The notes: generated by a model not told the origin, from the sequence alone. Counted from the first letter of the stretch, positions 10,427 to 24,100 are shown. The stretch is DNA of 45,066 nucleotides from Darksidea phi (GCA_030770425.1 JASJFT010000302.1:1-45066), one strand, 5' to 3'. Numbers and translations are program-made.

Positions 10427-11998
10427 GATATAGAGGTTATTTTAATTTTAATATATTCTTAAGATTAGTCTATAATATAGTTAAAGAAGGGGTTATTATT
10501 AGATAGGTATTAGTATAGAAATTAGTTACTAGGATTCTAGTTATTATACTAGGACTAGGGTTAAGGGTACTATAGAATTATATATTAATTCTAGACGTAC
10601 TAATACTATAGTAGAGGATATTAAGGCTAGTTAGATAGTAATTACTATTATATAGCTTATTCCTAGTCTTAGATTTAGCCGAACTATACGTTATTCTTCT
10701 TTTTCTTATTATAGTTAATCTTATAGTAACCTAGTTTACTATAGTAGAGATAGATATTAGTAATAATATATTCTTCTTAAGAAGTACGTAATATATATAT
10801 TATATCTAGAATTATAAGATTACTAGAAATTAGTACTAGTACTAGAAGTAGAGATATAGATATAAAAGTAGACTAGAAGATATTATTTAGTCGACTATTA
10901 TTATTCGGGCGGAAGCTAGTTTATATCCTTTTAATATATTCTTCTTTTTACTTCCTATTCTAAATATATATAAAGAATTCTATCTATCTTTTATAATCTA
11001 TATAGTCTAGTTATTTCTTCTAGTAGAAGGCTATAGTATCTAGTATAGTAGAGACCTTAGTACGTAGTACTTAGACTTTTTCTATATTAGTTTTTTCTAC
11101 TTTAGTAGTCTATTTATAGAATTTAGCCTAAAAGTTAAAAAAGATTCGACTACTTATAATAAGGTTATCGAATTTAGTCCTAGCCTCTATCTATTTATTA
11201 GAGGTAATATAGTAGGTATTAAGGATTTTCTAAAGATTAGTAATAGTTTACTATTTCTACTTAGTAGGGTTTTCTAGATTAGATTATATAGTATAGAACT
11301 AGTTATAATAGATATTAAGTATATTACTAGATATAAGACTAGTAATATACTAGATATATTTAAATTCTATATCGAAGATTACTATATCTATAGTATAGAT
11401 ACTTTAAATTTTAAATTTCTAGTTTTTATACTCGGTTTAGCGTTTATTTATAGACCTATTAGCGTTATTAAATTTATTAGGGTCGCTAGTAAGGTATTAG
11501 TAGAATATATAGATTAGAGCTTAGATATATAAAATATTATTTTTAATATATAAAGTACTATTTTTATTTTAGAGTTATTAGGTAGTCTAGTAAGCTTCTT
11601 TAAGATCTATAGTATAGAAGGTAATACGATATTATATTCCTATATCTAAGATATTTAATATAGCTTTAATACTATAATAGATTAGAGAGATAGATTCCTT
11701 ATTTCCTAGTATAATTAATATAGTAGGGTTACTTACTACGTCTTCTATTTAGATAAGAGAGGCTAATACGGGAACCTAACTAATTATAGTAATAAGTTAC
11801 TCGCCCTATTAATATTACTAATTCTTAGTAACTATAGTATTCTTAAAGTTCTTAGAGTTCTTAGTATTTCTAGAGTTCTTAGTATTCTTAATATAGCGTA
11901 GGTCTAGCTTAGTATCTTCTAGGTTTAGGGTAGTCGATCGGGCTATTAGAGAAGTATCTTACCCTAATAGTAGGATTAAAAGGGAGAATAGTATAAAC
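10427..11998 (-). pseudogene. gag: Gypsy-2b gag relic with zinc knuckle
   Basis: This minus-strand region lies between the 5' LTR (11,999-12,175) and pol. At about 10,747-10,712 it reads YYSKLGYYKINY, a CX2CX4HX4C zinc knuckle in which Cys and His codons (TGY, CAY) have become Tyr (TAY). A matching gag, also with a decayed knuckle near 42,950-42,910, exists in Gypsy-2c. Near 11,836-11,890 the gttcttagagttcttag motif repeats degenerately. The protein would have been the nucleocapsid/capsid structural protein. Confidence 0.75.
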
Positions 11999-12175
11999 TA
12001 TTACGGTATAGATATACTAGGGTTAAGGTAGAATATAAGTTATACTATAAAGAACTAATACTAGAATAAGTAGAGGCTATATATATCTAATATAGTAAGA
12101 TCTAGTAAAGAGAGTATCGTAGCTATAAATATAGTATATAATAGATATAAATAGTTATAGATTAGTACTATAATA
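11999..12175 (-). repeat. Gypsy-2b 5' LTR
   Basis: 177 bp, starting tattacggtatagatatacta and ending actataata, followed by the target duplication ttaat. It keeps a CpG (acgg) where the other LTR has tag: CpG to TpG to TpA in one copy only. Confidence 0.9.
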
Positions 12176-12660
12176 TTAATATATTAGCCCTAAGCTAAAT
12201 AACTATAGCTTCTTCTATCTCTTTAGTCTTTTCTTTTTATATATTTTCTTTCTATATAGTCTTATTAACCCCTATACTCTATACGGGCCCTTACTTCTAG
12301 TTATTAATACTCTAAGCTCGACGAAGGATAACTATAGACGTTAAAGTTATTATTAAAGATACTAATATAGTCGGAATAAGTATAAAGCTAGCTTTTAAGA
12401 CTACTTTCTTTATTATAGTAGACGGATAGGGTAGGTAGAAGGAAATTAAGCGATAAACGTAGTATAAATATAATAGTAGTAAGGTAGATATAGAAATAGA
12501 GTATATATAACTATATAGTAAGAATTCTAAAGATATAAGTATAATAGTAATTAGTAGAACTATATACTAAAAAGAGGTAATATTATTAATCTAAGCGGTA
12601 GTAGAGGGTAAATAATAGAGTAGGGTAGGAGTATAACTAAAGTTCTTAGTATACTATCTT
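12176..12660 (-). pseudogene. gene B1, 5' part (proximal to Gypsy-2b)
   Basis: This piece resumes the similarity to B2. The stretch near 12,530-12,600 (aagtataatagtaattagtag, then aaaaagaggtaatattatta) matches 33,255-33,320 (aattataatagtaattagta, then aaaaagaagtaatattatta). Together with 5560-6602 it makes one gene interrupted by Gypsy-2b. The family is not recognised. Gene A lies immediately upstream on the same strand, so the order B2-A-B1-A' repeats a two-gene unit. Confidence 0.5.
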
Positions 12661-12689
12661 AATACTCTTAACCCTTATAAAATACTATC

Positions 12690-15600
12690 TAAATAGAACT
12701 TTTTTATAGTTTTAGGTTAAAATAATTAGATTAACTAATATATTTACGATCTATTATTATATATATTACTTACTATCTTACTACTTACTCTACCTACTTA
12801 GATCTTCTTCTTATCTATTACTTTATTAGTAAGCTTTTTATTCTTCTTAATTAGCTTACTAGTCTATACTATCTTTAGCTATAAGACGAAAATATCCTTT
12901 ATCTTATTCTTATATATAATTATCTCTTTTATAAAAGATAAGCCGCGTACTAGTAAATTTATCTTTACTACTAATATTTCTTATTTAATATAGTACTAGT
13001 AGTATATACTCTATACGATCTTAGTATTAATAGAATATAATTCTATTATCTCTAAGATATACCCTCTAACTAAGTTAAGTAATTAATAGATAATCTTTAA
13101 ACTAGCTACTATAAGCTAATAGTAGTTAGTATATTTATTCTTCTTCTTATTCTATACTTAATCCTACTAAGCGACCTTAGTATTACGGGTTAATAAGTTA
13201 AATATAAAAGTAACTACTATAAATCTAAACTTCTTTATAAAAGTTTATATTCTTATTAGTACTATAGACGATAGTATTAATCCTATATAGTATTTCTACT
13301 TATAGTATATATAATAGTCTTAACTATATATAAGTTTAAGGTCTAGATATACTTACTCGGATAGTAAAGCTATATACCTCTTATAGTCGAATACTTTATT
13401 ATCGATTAAGTTATATATATAAGTCTAGCTTTAGCTATATAATAATATATCTTCTTAGACTTTATATAAATATTATCTATATACTATTAAATAAACGATT
13501 CCTAAATTAAAAGTAAATTACTAATAATCTACTTTAGTATATTATTATTCGTACTTAAGCTCTTACGCTAGTGTAATATAGGTTCTATAATTTCTAACTT
13601 ATTTAGATTCTTCTTTTACTAAGTATAGATAGTATTATAAATATTAAGAAAGATTAATAGAAGTTTATATTACTAGTAATTTAATCTATTAACTATTTCT
13701 ATAGTTGGTATCTTAGACTTTAGGCCCTTCTAATCGTTAGCTTTCTATTTAAATATTTAAGCTTAGTAGACTTATTTATAACTTATCTCTATAGTCTATT
13801 TAATCTAGTATAGACTAGGTTTATATTTATTATAATACTTAATAATAAGTAGTTTCTTCTTAAGCTTCCCGTCTAGGAGGTTTAGAACTTTACTCTAGTA
13901 ATCTACTAACGTATAGTCTCTTATAATAAAAAACTTTCTAAGGATAATAATAAAGATATTAAGTAGTTTCTTTATACCTTTATTATTTCTAACTAGTTAT
14001 TTAATAGGTATATTCTAGTTTATCCCTTTTATACTAGTTTTAAACTTAAACTATTTTTTAGTAAAGTCCTTCTTATTAATATCGCTAAGTTTCTTAATAA
14101 TAGAATTCTAGATATAGGCCTCTTTATATCCTAGAATATATTTTATAGTAAAGACTATAATAATATTAATACTATTTAATAGTATTAAGCCTATAATTTC
14201 TATAAATAAAGATATTAGACTTAGGTTAGATTAGTACTTAAGTAGATCTATAATCTATATATATATAATAGTCTCTTCTAATCTCTATAAGTATAGCTTA
14301 TCGATTATAATCTAGCTTATATAGTATTAATTAATAACTATAAGTACTAAGTACTTCTTCTTTTTAGTATCTATCTATTAGGCTATACGTATTATCTAGT
14401 TAAGTTACTTACTATCTTACCCCTTTATTAATAGGTATACCTTTTCTTTCTTCTTTATTATTTTAGATGGAGCGTTATTTAACTTAAGCTTTAGTTTAGT
14501 AGTACTAATTAGTTAACTATTAAGATACTTCTAATAGTCTATTCTATACTAGATAATCTTCTTTATATTTCTAGAATAGTCTTTTATAAATTTAATATAG
14601 TAAGTCTAAAGCTTAGACTAAGAGGATATATTTTTTAAAATAATCTAATAGACTTATAAGTACTAGAATATATTTATTATTATAATAATAAATTATATAC
14701 TTATTAAACTTAGCTTTAAAATAGTTATACCGCTATATACTATTTAGTCGTCGTTATTAGTCTATTTAATATTCTTTAAGATAAGTTTATTAGGATAAGT
14801 ATATACTAAATAAGTATTTCTATTCTAGTTAGATATAAAAAGAATCTCTATCTAGTCTTTCTTAAATAGAGAATAATAGATTCTATTTATATATTTACTA
14901 TAAGTATATATAATCTTTACCCCCTTTTACTTATAGAGTATAACGAGATAGAGATATTATTTAATATTTATATTTTTAAGTAATAGACTATTTTATATTA
15001 TCTTTTCCTAGTCTCGTATCTATACGTAGAGGCCTTATAGTAATATTAAGATAAATAATACTCTAATTCGTAGTAAGTATTCTTTAAATATATCTATTAG
15101 ATTAAGACTAGATTATTAGTTTAGCTAAAGTTTATATTTTACTAGTTCTATATATAGTATAAGATTAAGGGTATAAGTACCTAGAACTTATATAGTCTTA
15201 TCTAGACCTATTATATTAGCTTATATATTTATTCTTTTAGGTCTAAATACTATTCTATACTAAATATTAATATTAACTATTTAGTAGACTATTAATCTAA
15301 AGTCTAGGTTCTACTCTAGCTTAGATAGTACCTTAATATAATAATCTACTAACTTAAATTACTCCCTTAGTTACTCTAATAGAATACTAAATATATTTAT
15401 AGCTAATCTTTACTTAAGGTAATTAGTATATATTACCTTAATATCTACTTTTAAATTATTAAGTTTAGCTAATATATTACTATTATTAGTTATTATTCGA
15501 TTAATCTATATTATACTTAATAGTATTATTAACTTATAATCGTAGTATTACTTTATTAATATTATTCTCTTCCTTTATAAATACGTTCTTCTCTTCTTTA

Positions 15601-17450
15601 AGAGCTTCTACCTCTAGAGTATTATACTTAATTAGAATCTTCTCTTCTTTACTTAATAATTCTTCTAATAATAAGACTTTACTACTATACTAGCTACTAT
15701 AATTCTCTTTCTTATATCCTAAGCTCTACGTAGTAAGTTAGTATAATAGTAAACTATTATTATCTCCTTAGATAGATAACTTTAAGCTATAGTTACTAGT
15801 ATCTAGTAGAATAGTAGTAGCTAATATACTAGTATCTATATTCGACTATCTAGTTATAGGCTTCTTTTACGGGACTTAAATAGATAGAGGGTCTATACTC
15901 TTAATAGCTTTTATTAATTTTAGAAAAGAGGTTATACTAGTAGTATTTATAGGTAGAGATAGAAGTAGAGTATCTATAGAATTAAGATTAGAATTATACT
16001 ATATATAATAGTATACTTCGATATAATATTTATTAAGTAGTCTCTTATTATCGACTTTTATAGATAGGTATAGATAAGAGAGGTTTATAAGAATAAGATT
16101 AGAATTATACTATATATAATAGTATACTTTAATATAATACTTACTAAGTAGTTCTATATCGTCGGCTTTTATAGATAGATATAGGTAAGAGAGATCTATA
16201 AGAATAAGGTTAGAATTATACTATATATAATAGTATACTTTAATATAATACTTACTAAGTAGTTCTATATTATCGGCTTTTATAGATAGATATAGGTAAG
16301 AGAGATCTATAAGAATAAGATTAGAATTATACTATATATAATAGTATACTTTAATATAATACTTACTAAGTAGTCCCTTATTACTAGCTTTTATAGGTAG
16401 ATATAGATAAGAGAGATCTATAAGATCTAGATTAGAATTATACTATATATAATAATATAATTTAATATAATATATACTAAGTAGTTAGTTCTTACTCTTA
16501 CTCTCGCTCTTACTTACTATCTATTTTCGACCTTTTATAGGCTATTTTAGTCGTTTTAGTACTAGGCTTAGAAATCGAGACTCTATATAGTACTATTTAT
16601 CTTTACTCTTAATATCTAGTAGGTATATCTTAAAATTAGAATCTCTTCTAATACTATTTATAAAATTATTTAGTACTACTTTAAGCTCGTACTAGTTTTA
16701 TATATAGTTATTTATAATTATTATAACTATATTTATAATCTTTCTTCTAGGATTCTTTATAATTTTAAATATTATCTTATTAAAGTAGTCGAAGTTAATA
16801 TTACTAGTAGTAATAGGTTTAGTCCGATTAGTAGACTAGACCTTATTATCGTAAACTAGATAGATAGGAAAATAGAAGATATCTATAATATTACTAATTA
16901 TAATATAAATATTAATAGTCCTAAGATTTATAATAGATAGGGGGTTATCTAGAAGAGTCGTATATACTATTTTACTTACTACTATACTTACTACTAATTA
17001 AGCTAATAAAGTCGTTAGTAGATACTTAATAGAAGTCGAGCTATTCTCTAATTTAAGCTTTATAGAAGGGTTAATATTATATACTATATAGTTAAATATA
17101 AGTTTCTAATATACTAAGTTTATTATCTTAAGTATTACCTTATCGATATATAGAGAGGGTATAGTAGTATTATTAGTTCTAAAGTAAAAGGTAACTATTT
17201 ATAAAGAGTCTATTTATAGCTAATATACTATATAAGTATATACTTTCTTCTATTAGCTTAACTAACTATTTTCTTATATAGTACTTACTTTACTAGGATT
17301 CTTTACTATCTTATAGACTATATTTAAGATAATAGTATTAATTTCCTTCGACTTAATCTAAAAGACTATATAAATATTCTTTCTATATATAAAATAGGTT
17401 TCTACTACCCTATCTCTCTTTATATATAGTACTAGATATTTATTATTACT
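12690..17450 (-). pseudogene. gene A, large unrecognised repeat-containing protein relic
   Basis: A long minus-strand frame can be followed piecewise if TAA/TAG is read as Gln/Trp. The N-terminal part (17,450-16,500) contains FDYFNKIIFKIIKNPRRKII and YLLDIKSKDK. Five 37-residue repeats (16,500-15,990) follow, and then a long C-terminal part including YTYSKYINRIYYSLFKK (about 14,900) and TIEIVNRLNYQQYKLLLIFL (about 13,720-13,660), followed by LEIIEPILHQRKSLSTNNN. These look like genuine former protein rather than noise, because the stops are almost all of the RIP type. I do not recognise the family; it shows no RT, transposase or recombinase motif that I can name. Whether this was one or two genes is uncertain. 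A second copy (A') lies at 3040-5480. Confidence 0.5.
15990..16500 (-). repeat. A array 2: five 111-bp coding repeats
   Basis: Units start at 15,990, 16,101, 16,212, 16,323 and 16,434, so every step is exactly 111 bp. On the minus strand each encodes 37 residues of the form LILIDLSYLYLSIKADN..LLSKYYIKVYYYI-stop-YNS, the stop being one TAG (former Trp or Gln). The core agaattatactatatataatag is identical in nearly all units. The middle part varies by transitions and some transversions. Confidence 0.88.
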
Positions 17451-18291
17451 ACTAGGCTATAAGCTATACGTATATAGATTATATTATATATAGCTAAGAA
17501 ATACTATTTTATAAACTATAGATAGGAATATAGTATAGTTAGTATATAATCGAGATAACTAGAGCGCTAGATATAGGTGTAGACGAATAGATAGTCTAGA
17601 ATAATTACTTATACTATTATAATACTTTAGACTAAAAAGAAGAAATATAAAGAGGGTTTAGGTAAGAGTTTATATTTTAAGTAACCCTACTAAGTAGATA
17701 GGTTACGGGCTAGTATACTATTATATAACTAGATACTTACTTCTTCCCCTTTACTCTTCTCTTTTAGATTAGATACTTAATAAAAGAAATTAAACGACTT
17801 ATATAAGCTAGTTAAATAAGATATTATATAATCTAATTAGCTAAAATTCTTAATAGACCGTCTAATTAGTAAGATAACTTTACTTACCCTTATAGATAAT
17901 TAAAAATATTATAGCTATCTATATAATAGAATACTTTAGAACTCTATTTAATAAGAAGATTTCCTAAAAGCTATAGTTAACGTAGTAATACTAAGGAAAT
18001 AGAGAAATATTTAATTAAGTCTAGTCTCTAGGTAGTTTATACTAGGGACTCTCTCTATATAATAGCTAGATACTTAGTATTAGACTAGCTTATATACTAG
18101 ATTAGCTTATATAACTACTTCTAGCTACTATATTATATTCTATTCTATATAAGCTACTCTTATATAGAGCTATTATAATTAACTATAGTTTTTACTTCTT
18201 TTTCTTATAGTAATTTATCTTAATTTCTTACTATAATATAAAACTATCTTATATTACTTCTACTACTAGCTCTAATCTTAATAAAGAATAT
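17451..18291. other. spacer between gene A and the Copia element
   Basis: I find no recognisable gene. It contains one surviving TG (17,578), a purine-rich patch (17,630-17,660) and several short repeated words. If Copia is removed this region is continuous with 31,280 onward, so it would be the intergenic region or gene ends between B2 and A. Confidence 0.45.
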
Positions 18292-18532
18292 TATAAGCGG
18301 GTAGAGGTATAGAATAAATATATTAAGTAGTCTAACTATCTAGCTAGAGCGTAAGTAGAGGGCCTTATATACGAGTTATACTAGATTTAGTAACTAGAAT
18401 AATTACTATAAATTACTATATAGTTACTATAAGCTAGGGTATAGTTATAGCTAGTATATAGTTATAGTAAATTAGTATAAATTATTATATAAATAGAATA
18501 ATTATATAATATATAGTACTAGGCTACGTATA
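18292..18532 (-). repeat. Copia 3' LTR
   Basis: 241 bp, starting tataagcgggtagaggtata on the plus strand and ending ctacgtata; the ends fit TGT...ACA after RIP. Nearly identical to 31,039-31,279, the differences being mostly transitions. Confidence 0.88.
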
Positions 18533-19405
18533 TACCCCTCTTAGGTTCGAACGTAGATTCGAAGCTAAAGTTTATTTTTATTTATTTTAATTTAGTTTTT
18601 ATTAGTTTTTAAAGATTAATTTTTAAAGCTTATTATTAGTTAATAGATTCCCCTCTTCTTATAAGCGTAAGAAGCTATATTATAGGTCGAGAACTAGTCT
18701 CTATATTAGTATAGTACTAGATAGGTAGCCGTCGTCGTTATAGTATATATAGGTTCCTTATATAATTAAACGTCTCTAAAGATATAAGACCCTTAATTTT
18801 ACTTTATATAGTATACTAATAGAATTAGTATACTAGTTTATTAGTTATAAAGTCTATATAGTTAGCTATAAAGTCTATATAGTTAGCTATAAAGTTTATA
18901 TAGTTAGCTAAGATACCTATATAGTAGGAAAATCCTTAAAGTTTAGAAGTAATACCTAGTTCTTATATTTCTATCTAGGTAGTAATTTAGTAAGGCCGTT
19001 AGCTAGTTAACTATTTAATAAGATATATAAGATATTAATATTACCTAATAGTACTTCCTAATAAAGCTAGTAGTAATAAATATTAACGTACCGTACTATA
19101 GTCTTAAGCTATAGGGTAGATAAGATAAGTAATCGAATCGTTTACTAATTATTATAGTATATTAATTATTTATAATCTAGATTAAATCTAATATATTCGA
19201 ATACTCTCTACTACTATATTAGCTTAGTACTAGCTAACGAGACGGCTATTAGTTCTACCTTAGTCGTTAATTTTATAATATATCGTTATAGTATAGCCTT
19301 CTAATTAATAGGTCTACTAAATAGAAAGAATATATATCCTTATAAGCTCTTCCGGATAGTCTTATAATTAGTAAAGAAGACGTTTAATACTTTATAGAAG
19401 TCGGG
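18533..19405 (-). pseudogene. Copia 3' internal part (after Gypsy-1 insertion)
   Basis: This is the last part of the Copia internal region, cut off from the rest by Gypsy-1 at 19,406. It should contain the end of RNase H and the 3' untranslated region. A 21-bp direct repeat (tataaagtctatatagttagc) occurs three times at about 18,846-18,910. The polypurine tract lies beside the LTR. I see no clear protein motif in it. Confidence 0.55.
18846..18910. repeat. 21-bp tandem repeat, three copies
   Basis: The landmark aagtctata/aagtttata recurs at 18,850, 18,871 and 18,892. The copies differ by one transition. It lies within the Copia internal region, near its 3' end. Confidence 0.85.
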
Positions 19406-19839
19406 TATTATAACCCTACGCGAACTATAGAATACGGGATATCCTAAGAAGATTAAAAGCTAAGATAAGGGCTTAGTTAGTAATCTAATATTATATAATA
19501 AAGATCTATTTAATCTATATCTTAGTGAATAGAGTAAATAGAGTATAACTAATAATAATCTAGTTAATCTATATCTTAGCGAATAGAGTAAGTAGAGTAA
19601 GGTAAAGTAGAATAGATATAAGAGAGTAGAGGATCTTCTAGATTTTTATCTTAATTCTTTATAGTTAATCTTTAGTTCTTTACCTAATACTTATGAATAA
19701 GATTAGATCTTTTCCTAAGTAGTTATTCTAATAATAGAATTTATTAACTTAATCTTAACTTATTAGAAACTAATAGTATAATAAATATTCTATTAGTTCT
19801 AATCTAGATTCTATATAAAGGTACGTATAATATATAATA
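19406..19839 (+). repeat. Gypsy-1 5' LTR
   Basis: Begins tattataaccctacgcgaa (TGTTATAACCC before RIP). Contains an internal duplication of about 54 bp with landmark taatctatatcttag.gaata at 19,511 and 19,565. Holds two surviving TG sites (19,526 and 19,693), both TA or CG in the other LTR. Confidence 0.92.
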
Positions 19840-21100
19840 TATTAACTACTCTAAACTAAGATTATATTAATATAATAACTCTATCTAGCTTATATAATAC
19901 CTCTAGAGAAAGCGTAACTAAGACTCTAGTAACGAATCTAGCGGCTCTAATCTAGTAATAGGTAGCTTAGATAGTTAAGTTATAGTAGACTATAATATTA
20001 CTATAAGGATTACTATAATAGGTACGAGCGGGACTTAGAATAAAGTTAAAGATCCTAATACTAGAGAAATATAATAGTAGAAAGAAAGATCTAAGGCTAT
20101 TTCTTATATAATTAGACCTATACTACTAATTTAACTCTACTATATTTACTAGTAACTAGGATAAGATTCTTACTATAGATATATATATAATAGGTAAAGT
20201 AGCTATATAGATATAGCCTCTAATCGACGATTATATAGCTAATAAAGACTCTTTATTAAAGTAATATAATAAAATAAAGGTAGTATTTAAAGATTAGAAT
20301 TTATTTAAGGAATAGATACGTATAGTCTTTAAAGATATTAATAAGATCTAATAGACTAAATACTAGATTTAAAGGCTAAGATAGACTAAGTTAATAAGTA
20401 TATATACTACTAAGTTTAAATAGTTATAGTATAAGATCGATTAGGATAATATACCTCTTATAGTCGTATACTATAATAGACTTAAGGAGTTAATTAAGGA
20501 CGAGTTAGCCTAACTTAAAAAATTAGACGACCTAGTAGAACTAATTAAGATAATAATCCGTATTAATAATCGACTATACGAACGAGTACTTAAAAAGCGA
20601 GATACTATAGGACTAGTAAGAGTCTATAGAAAAGAGTAGATAGCTTAAAAGTACGGGTTCTATAAGGGTTACGACGAAATAGATATTAGTATAATTTAGA
20701 AAAAGAAATATCTAAAGAATAAGAAACGTAAATAAGATAGAAAGCTATAGAAAGTCCTAGTAGACGAGATAAAATAATATTAAGACGAAAAAGTATATCT
20801 ATACTATAGTATATAGGGATACTTCGCTAAAGAATATAACGAGGAAAAGAAAAGTATAGAAGACTAGGACGATACTAGACGTATAAATATAATTAGATAT
20901 AGTAAGAAAAAAGAAACTAAGTCTAACTTAATACCCGAAATATAGTACGACGCTAGTAGATAGAATAAGGTTAAAGAAGTTTCTCGATAATAAGAAGATC
21001 TAGAGCTTAAGATAGAAGAACTAAAGCTTAACGAGCTAGATAAGGTTAGTATAGAAGACGTTTTTTAACGATTAGTATATAATAAGTACTAGAGATATAG
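19840..21100 (+). pseudogene. gag: Gypsy-1 gag relic with zinc knuckle
   Basis: Plus-strand frame between the 5' LTR and pol. At about 20,796-20,837 it reads YLYYSI-stop-GYFAKEY, a CX2CX4HX4C knuckle with every Cys and His turned to Tyr by TGY/CAY to TAY changes. Lysine- and glutamate-rich sequence around it is typical of a nucleocapsid tail. Upstream, at 20,280-20,640, a frame with charged residues fits the capsid part, which I place by position only. Confidence 0.75.
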
Positions 21101-24100
21101 AACTAGCTAGTATATTACCAAATATTATACTAATATAAAGAAACTAATATACGTTATAGAAGATCGAGGGTAGTAGATAATAGACTAGGCCCTAAAATTC
21201 TAAGGACTAGAGGGTTATAAGGTAATCTAAGACTATAATAACGTAGACTACGACGTACTACTATAGACGAACTATATAGAAGATTATAAATATTATACTA
21301 AGTAAAAGAAAGAAACTATAATACTTTTAGAAGATTATTTATATATATATCTATAAAACGTAGAATATTTAATAGTAGAATACTATATCTATAACTATAA
21401 TAACTAGACTAAAGAATACGAAGACTAAGAATAGCTAGAATAGAATAATTACTATAATAACGAATATAAAAAGTACTTCTTAATAAAGTATACTATAGGG
21501 TAATAGCTACGTAGACTAACTAGAGTAGATACTAAGGACTATAAACGAGATATTAACTATAGAATTACGTATAAGAAATCTACCTATAAAGTCTTATACT
21601 AGATATATTATAAAAGGGTATATATTCTATACCTAGTATAAAGAGAACTTATAGCTAGAAGAAAAGGAGATATCTTCTACTAGAACCTTAGGAGGAAGGA
21701 ATATCTTATAGAATAGTATAAGTAATACGGCTACCTAATATAGAATAGAGGTAGTTCTAAGAACCTAGAAGTTAGTAGATAGCTAAGGGCCCTAGGTATA
21801 TAGTAGAAATACTATAATATCTAGAATAATAAGGCGAACGCGAAGCCCGTTAATTAGAATATATTATCTCTAGACGAGGACCTAAAAACGGAACTATAGT
21901 AGGTACTAAACTAGGAAATACCTCGTAGGATCGGGAGAAAAGAAGATCTAAAGTTAGAATAGTTAGGCGAGTCGCCCCTCTAATAAAAAATCTAAGAACT
22001 AGAGGGTACTCCTAAGGAATAGGACCTCTACGATAATAAACTAAAAAACTAGATTATTATTAGCTATACTAGAGTCGTACTAATAAAAGTATTTAAAAGA
22101 TAACTCTATAAATTATATAAGAAGGTATCTAATAACTAGCTAGGTTAAAGGTAGACGCGCGGATTTATAGATAAAAAGTCCGAGCTATTATAGATAGTAA
22201 AGCTAAGTTTATACTCCTATTATTAAGATTAATAAAGAAATATAGAATTCTCTACTAGATTAAAGAAAAACCTATATAAGTAGACCTCGGAGATAGATTA
22301 TCTATAGAATATAGAGGAGGTATAATTCGTCTTAAAATATAAAAAGTAATCTTAGAGGTAGAAAATATTAGAGACTATTATAGATTTAATATTATAGAAA
22401 TTAGAGATACTAATATAATTATTAGTTATAACTAGCTAGTAACGTATAATTTATAGATAGATTAGAAGCTATATAAAGTACTAGGCTATAAGTAGATAGC
22501 TCGAGTCGTAGGAATTAGGAGACTAGATAGGTCTAGCTACGAGATCTAGTATATACCCTAGAAAGAGAGAATAGACTTAATTTTACCTTATAAGATTATA
22601 AGAATCTATAAGAAGAACTTGTAGAGAGTTAATATTATTATAATATAAAGAGTCGCGACTACGTAGAAAGGACTATAGCTAATAATATCTTAAGACTATA
22701 AGGAGTTCTAAGAGCTATTTAAAGAATATCTAGAAACCGATTTACTAGAGTACTAGAAATAGAATTATAAGATATATCTAGAATAAGGTATAAAGCTTAA
22801 GCCTAGACCTATATACTCGTTAATAGTAGATTAATAGAAAGAATTAAAGGAGTACTTAATAAAGAACTTAGAAAGAGAATATATTAGGAAAAGTTAAAGC
22901 TCTATAGTATTACTAGTTCTATTTATCTTAAAGAAGAATAGAAAGTTATAACTTTATATAGACTATAGACGTTTAAATAACGTTATAAAGAAGAATAGAT
23001 ACCTATTACTACTAATTAGAGAACTTATAGATTAGCTCTAAGGGATAAAATAGATTACGAAATTCGATATCTAGAAGGGATTCTATAGAATCCGGATAGT
23101 AGAAGGATATAAGAAGTATACGATATTTAAAATCTAATATAGACTCTATAAGTATAGAGTTATACTATTTAGACTAATAAATATATTAGTAATATTTTAG
23201 TCGATTATTAATAGAACGTTAAACGAATATTTAGATATATTCTATATAGTATATCTAGATAACGTTCTTATATATAGTAAAGGGATACTAGAAGAATATA
23301 AAGAATATATAAAGAAAGTACTATAAAAGTTATAGTAAAATAAGTTACTACTTTACCTAGATAAATATAAATTCTATAGAATAGAAACCGAATATCTAGA
23401 TTTTATTATTTCGCGAGAAGAAGTATTTATAGACTCTAAGAAAGTATAGACTATAAGAGAATAACTAATCCTAATATTAGTTAAGGATATATAATCCTTT
23501 TTAGAATTTACTAACTTTTACTAGAAGTTTATTAGGAATTACTTAAAGACTATATCTCTACTTACGGAGGTAACTAAGAAAGAAAAGAAATTTTAGTAGA
23601 ACTAGAAATAATAGGAAGCTTTTAATAAGCTTAAGAATCTATTTATATTAGTATCTATATTATAGATATACGACCTAATAAAATCTCTTAAAGTAGAAAC
23701 GGACGTATTAGACTATATACTAGGAGTAATACTTATCTAGTAAGAGGAAGATAGAAAATAAAGACTAGTATTCTACTACTTATATAAGTTTAGTAAAGAA
23801 GAAGTAAACTACGACGTTTATAATAAGGAACTTAGCGCTATTATATTAGTATTCGAATAATAGAGACTATAGCTTATAGGAGCTAAATATAAGATTAAGG
23901 TTATTATAGACTACTAGAACCTTATAAGTTTTACGACTACTAAGAAACTTAATTAATAATAATTCCGATAATTGGAATTACTAGCGGATTACGACTTTAA
24001 GATAAGTTACTAGCTAAAAATACTAAATAGAGTAGTAGATACTCTTAGTAGAAGATTAAACCTTTAAGGTACTAATAAACCCGTCGTATACGAACTAGTT

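Larger units (their letters stand above)
6603..12175 (-). mobile_element. Gypsy-2b, complete Ty3/Gypsy LTR retrotransposon
   Basis: Full element of 5573 bp with 177-bp LTRs and a 5-bp target duplication ttaat on both sides (6598-6602 and 12,176-12,180). It is oriented on the minus strand, with gag near the high-coordinate LTR and pol extending to the low-coordinate LTR. It has inserted in gene B1; removing it joins two segments that are continuous in B2. A third LTR plus gag of the same family lies at 42,632-44,336, and a pol fragment at 1570-2398. All frames are destroyed by RIP. Confidence 0.9.

Noticed and set aside
15990..16500. CRISPR array (regular repeats with spacers)
   Set aside because: The units are contiguous 111-bp repeats with related, not unique, intervening sequence and an open protein frame; the composition is fungal.
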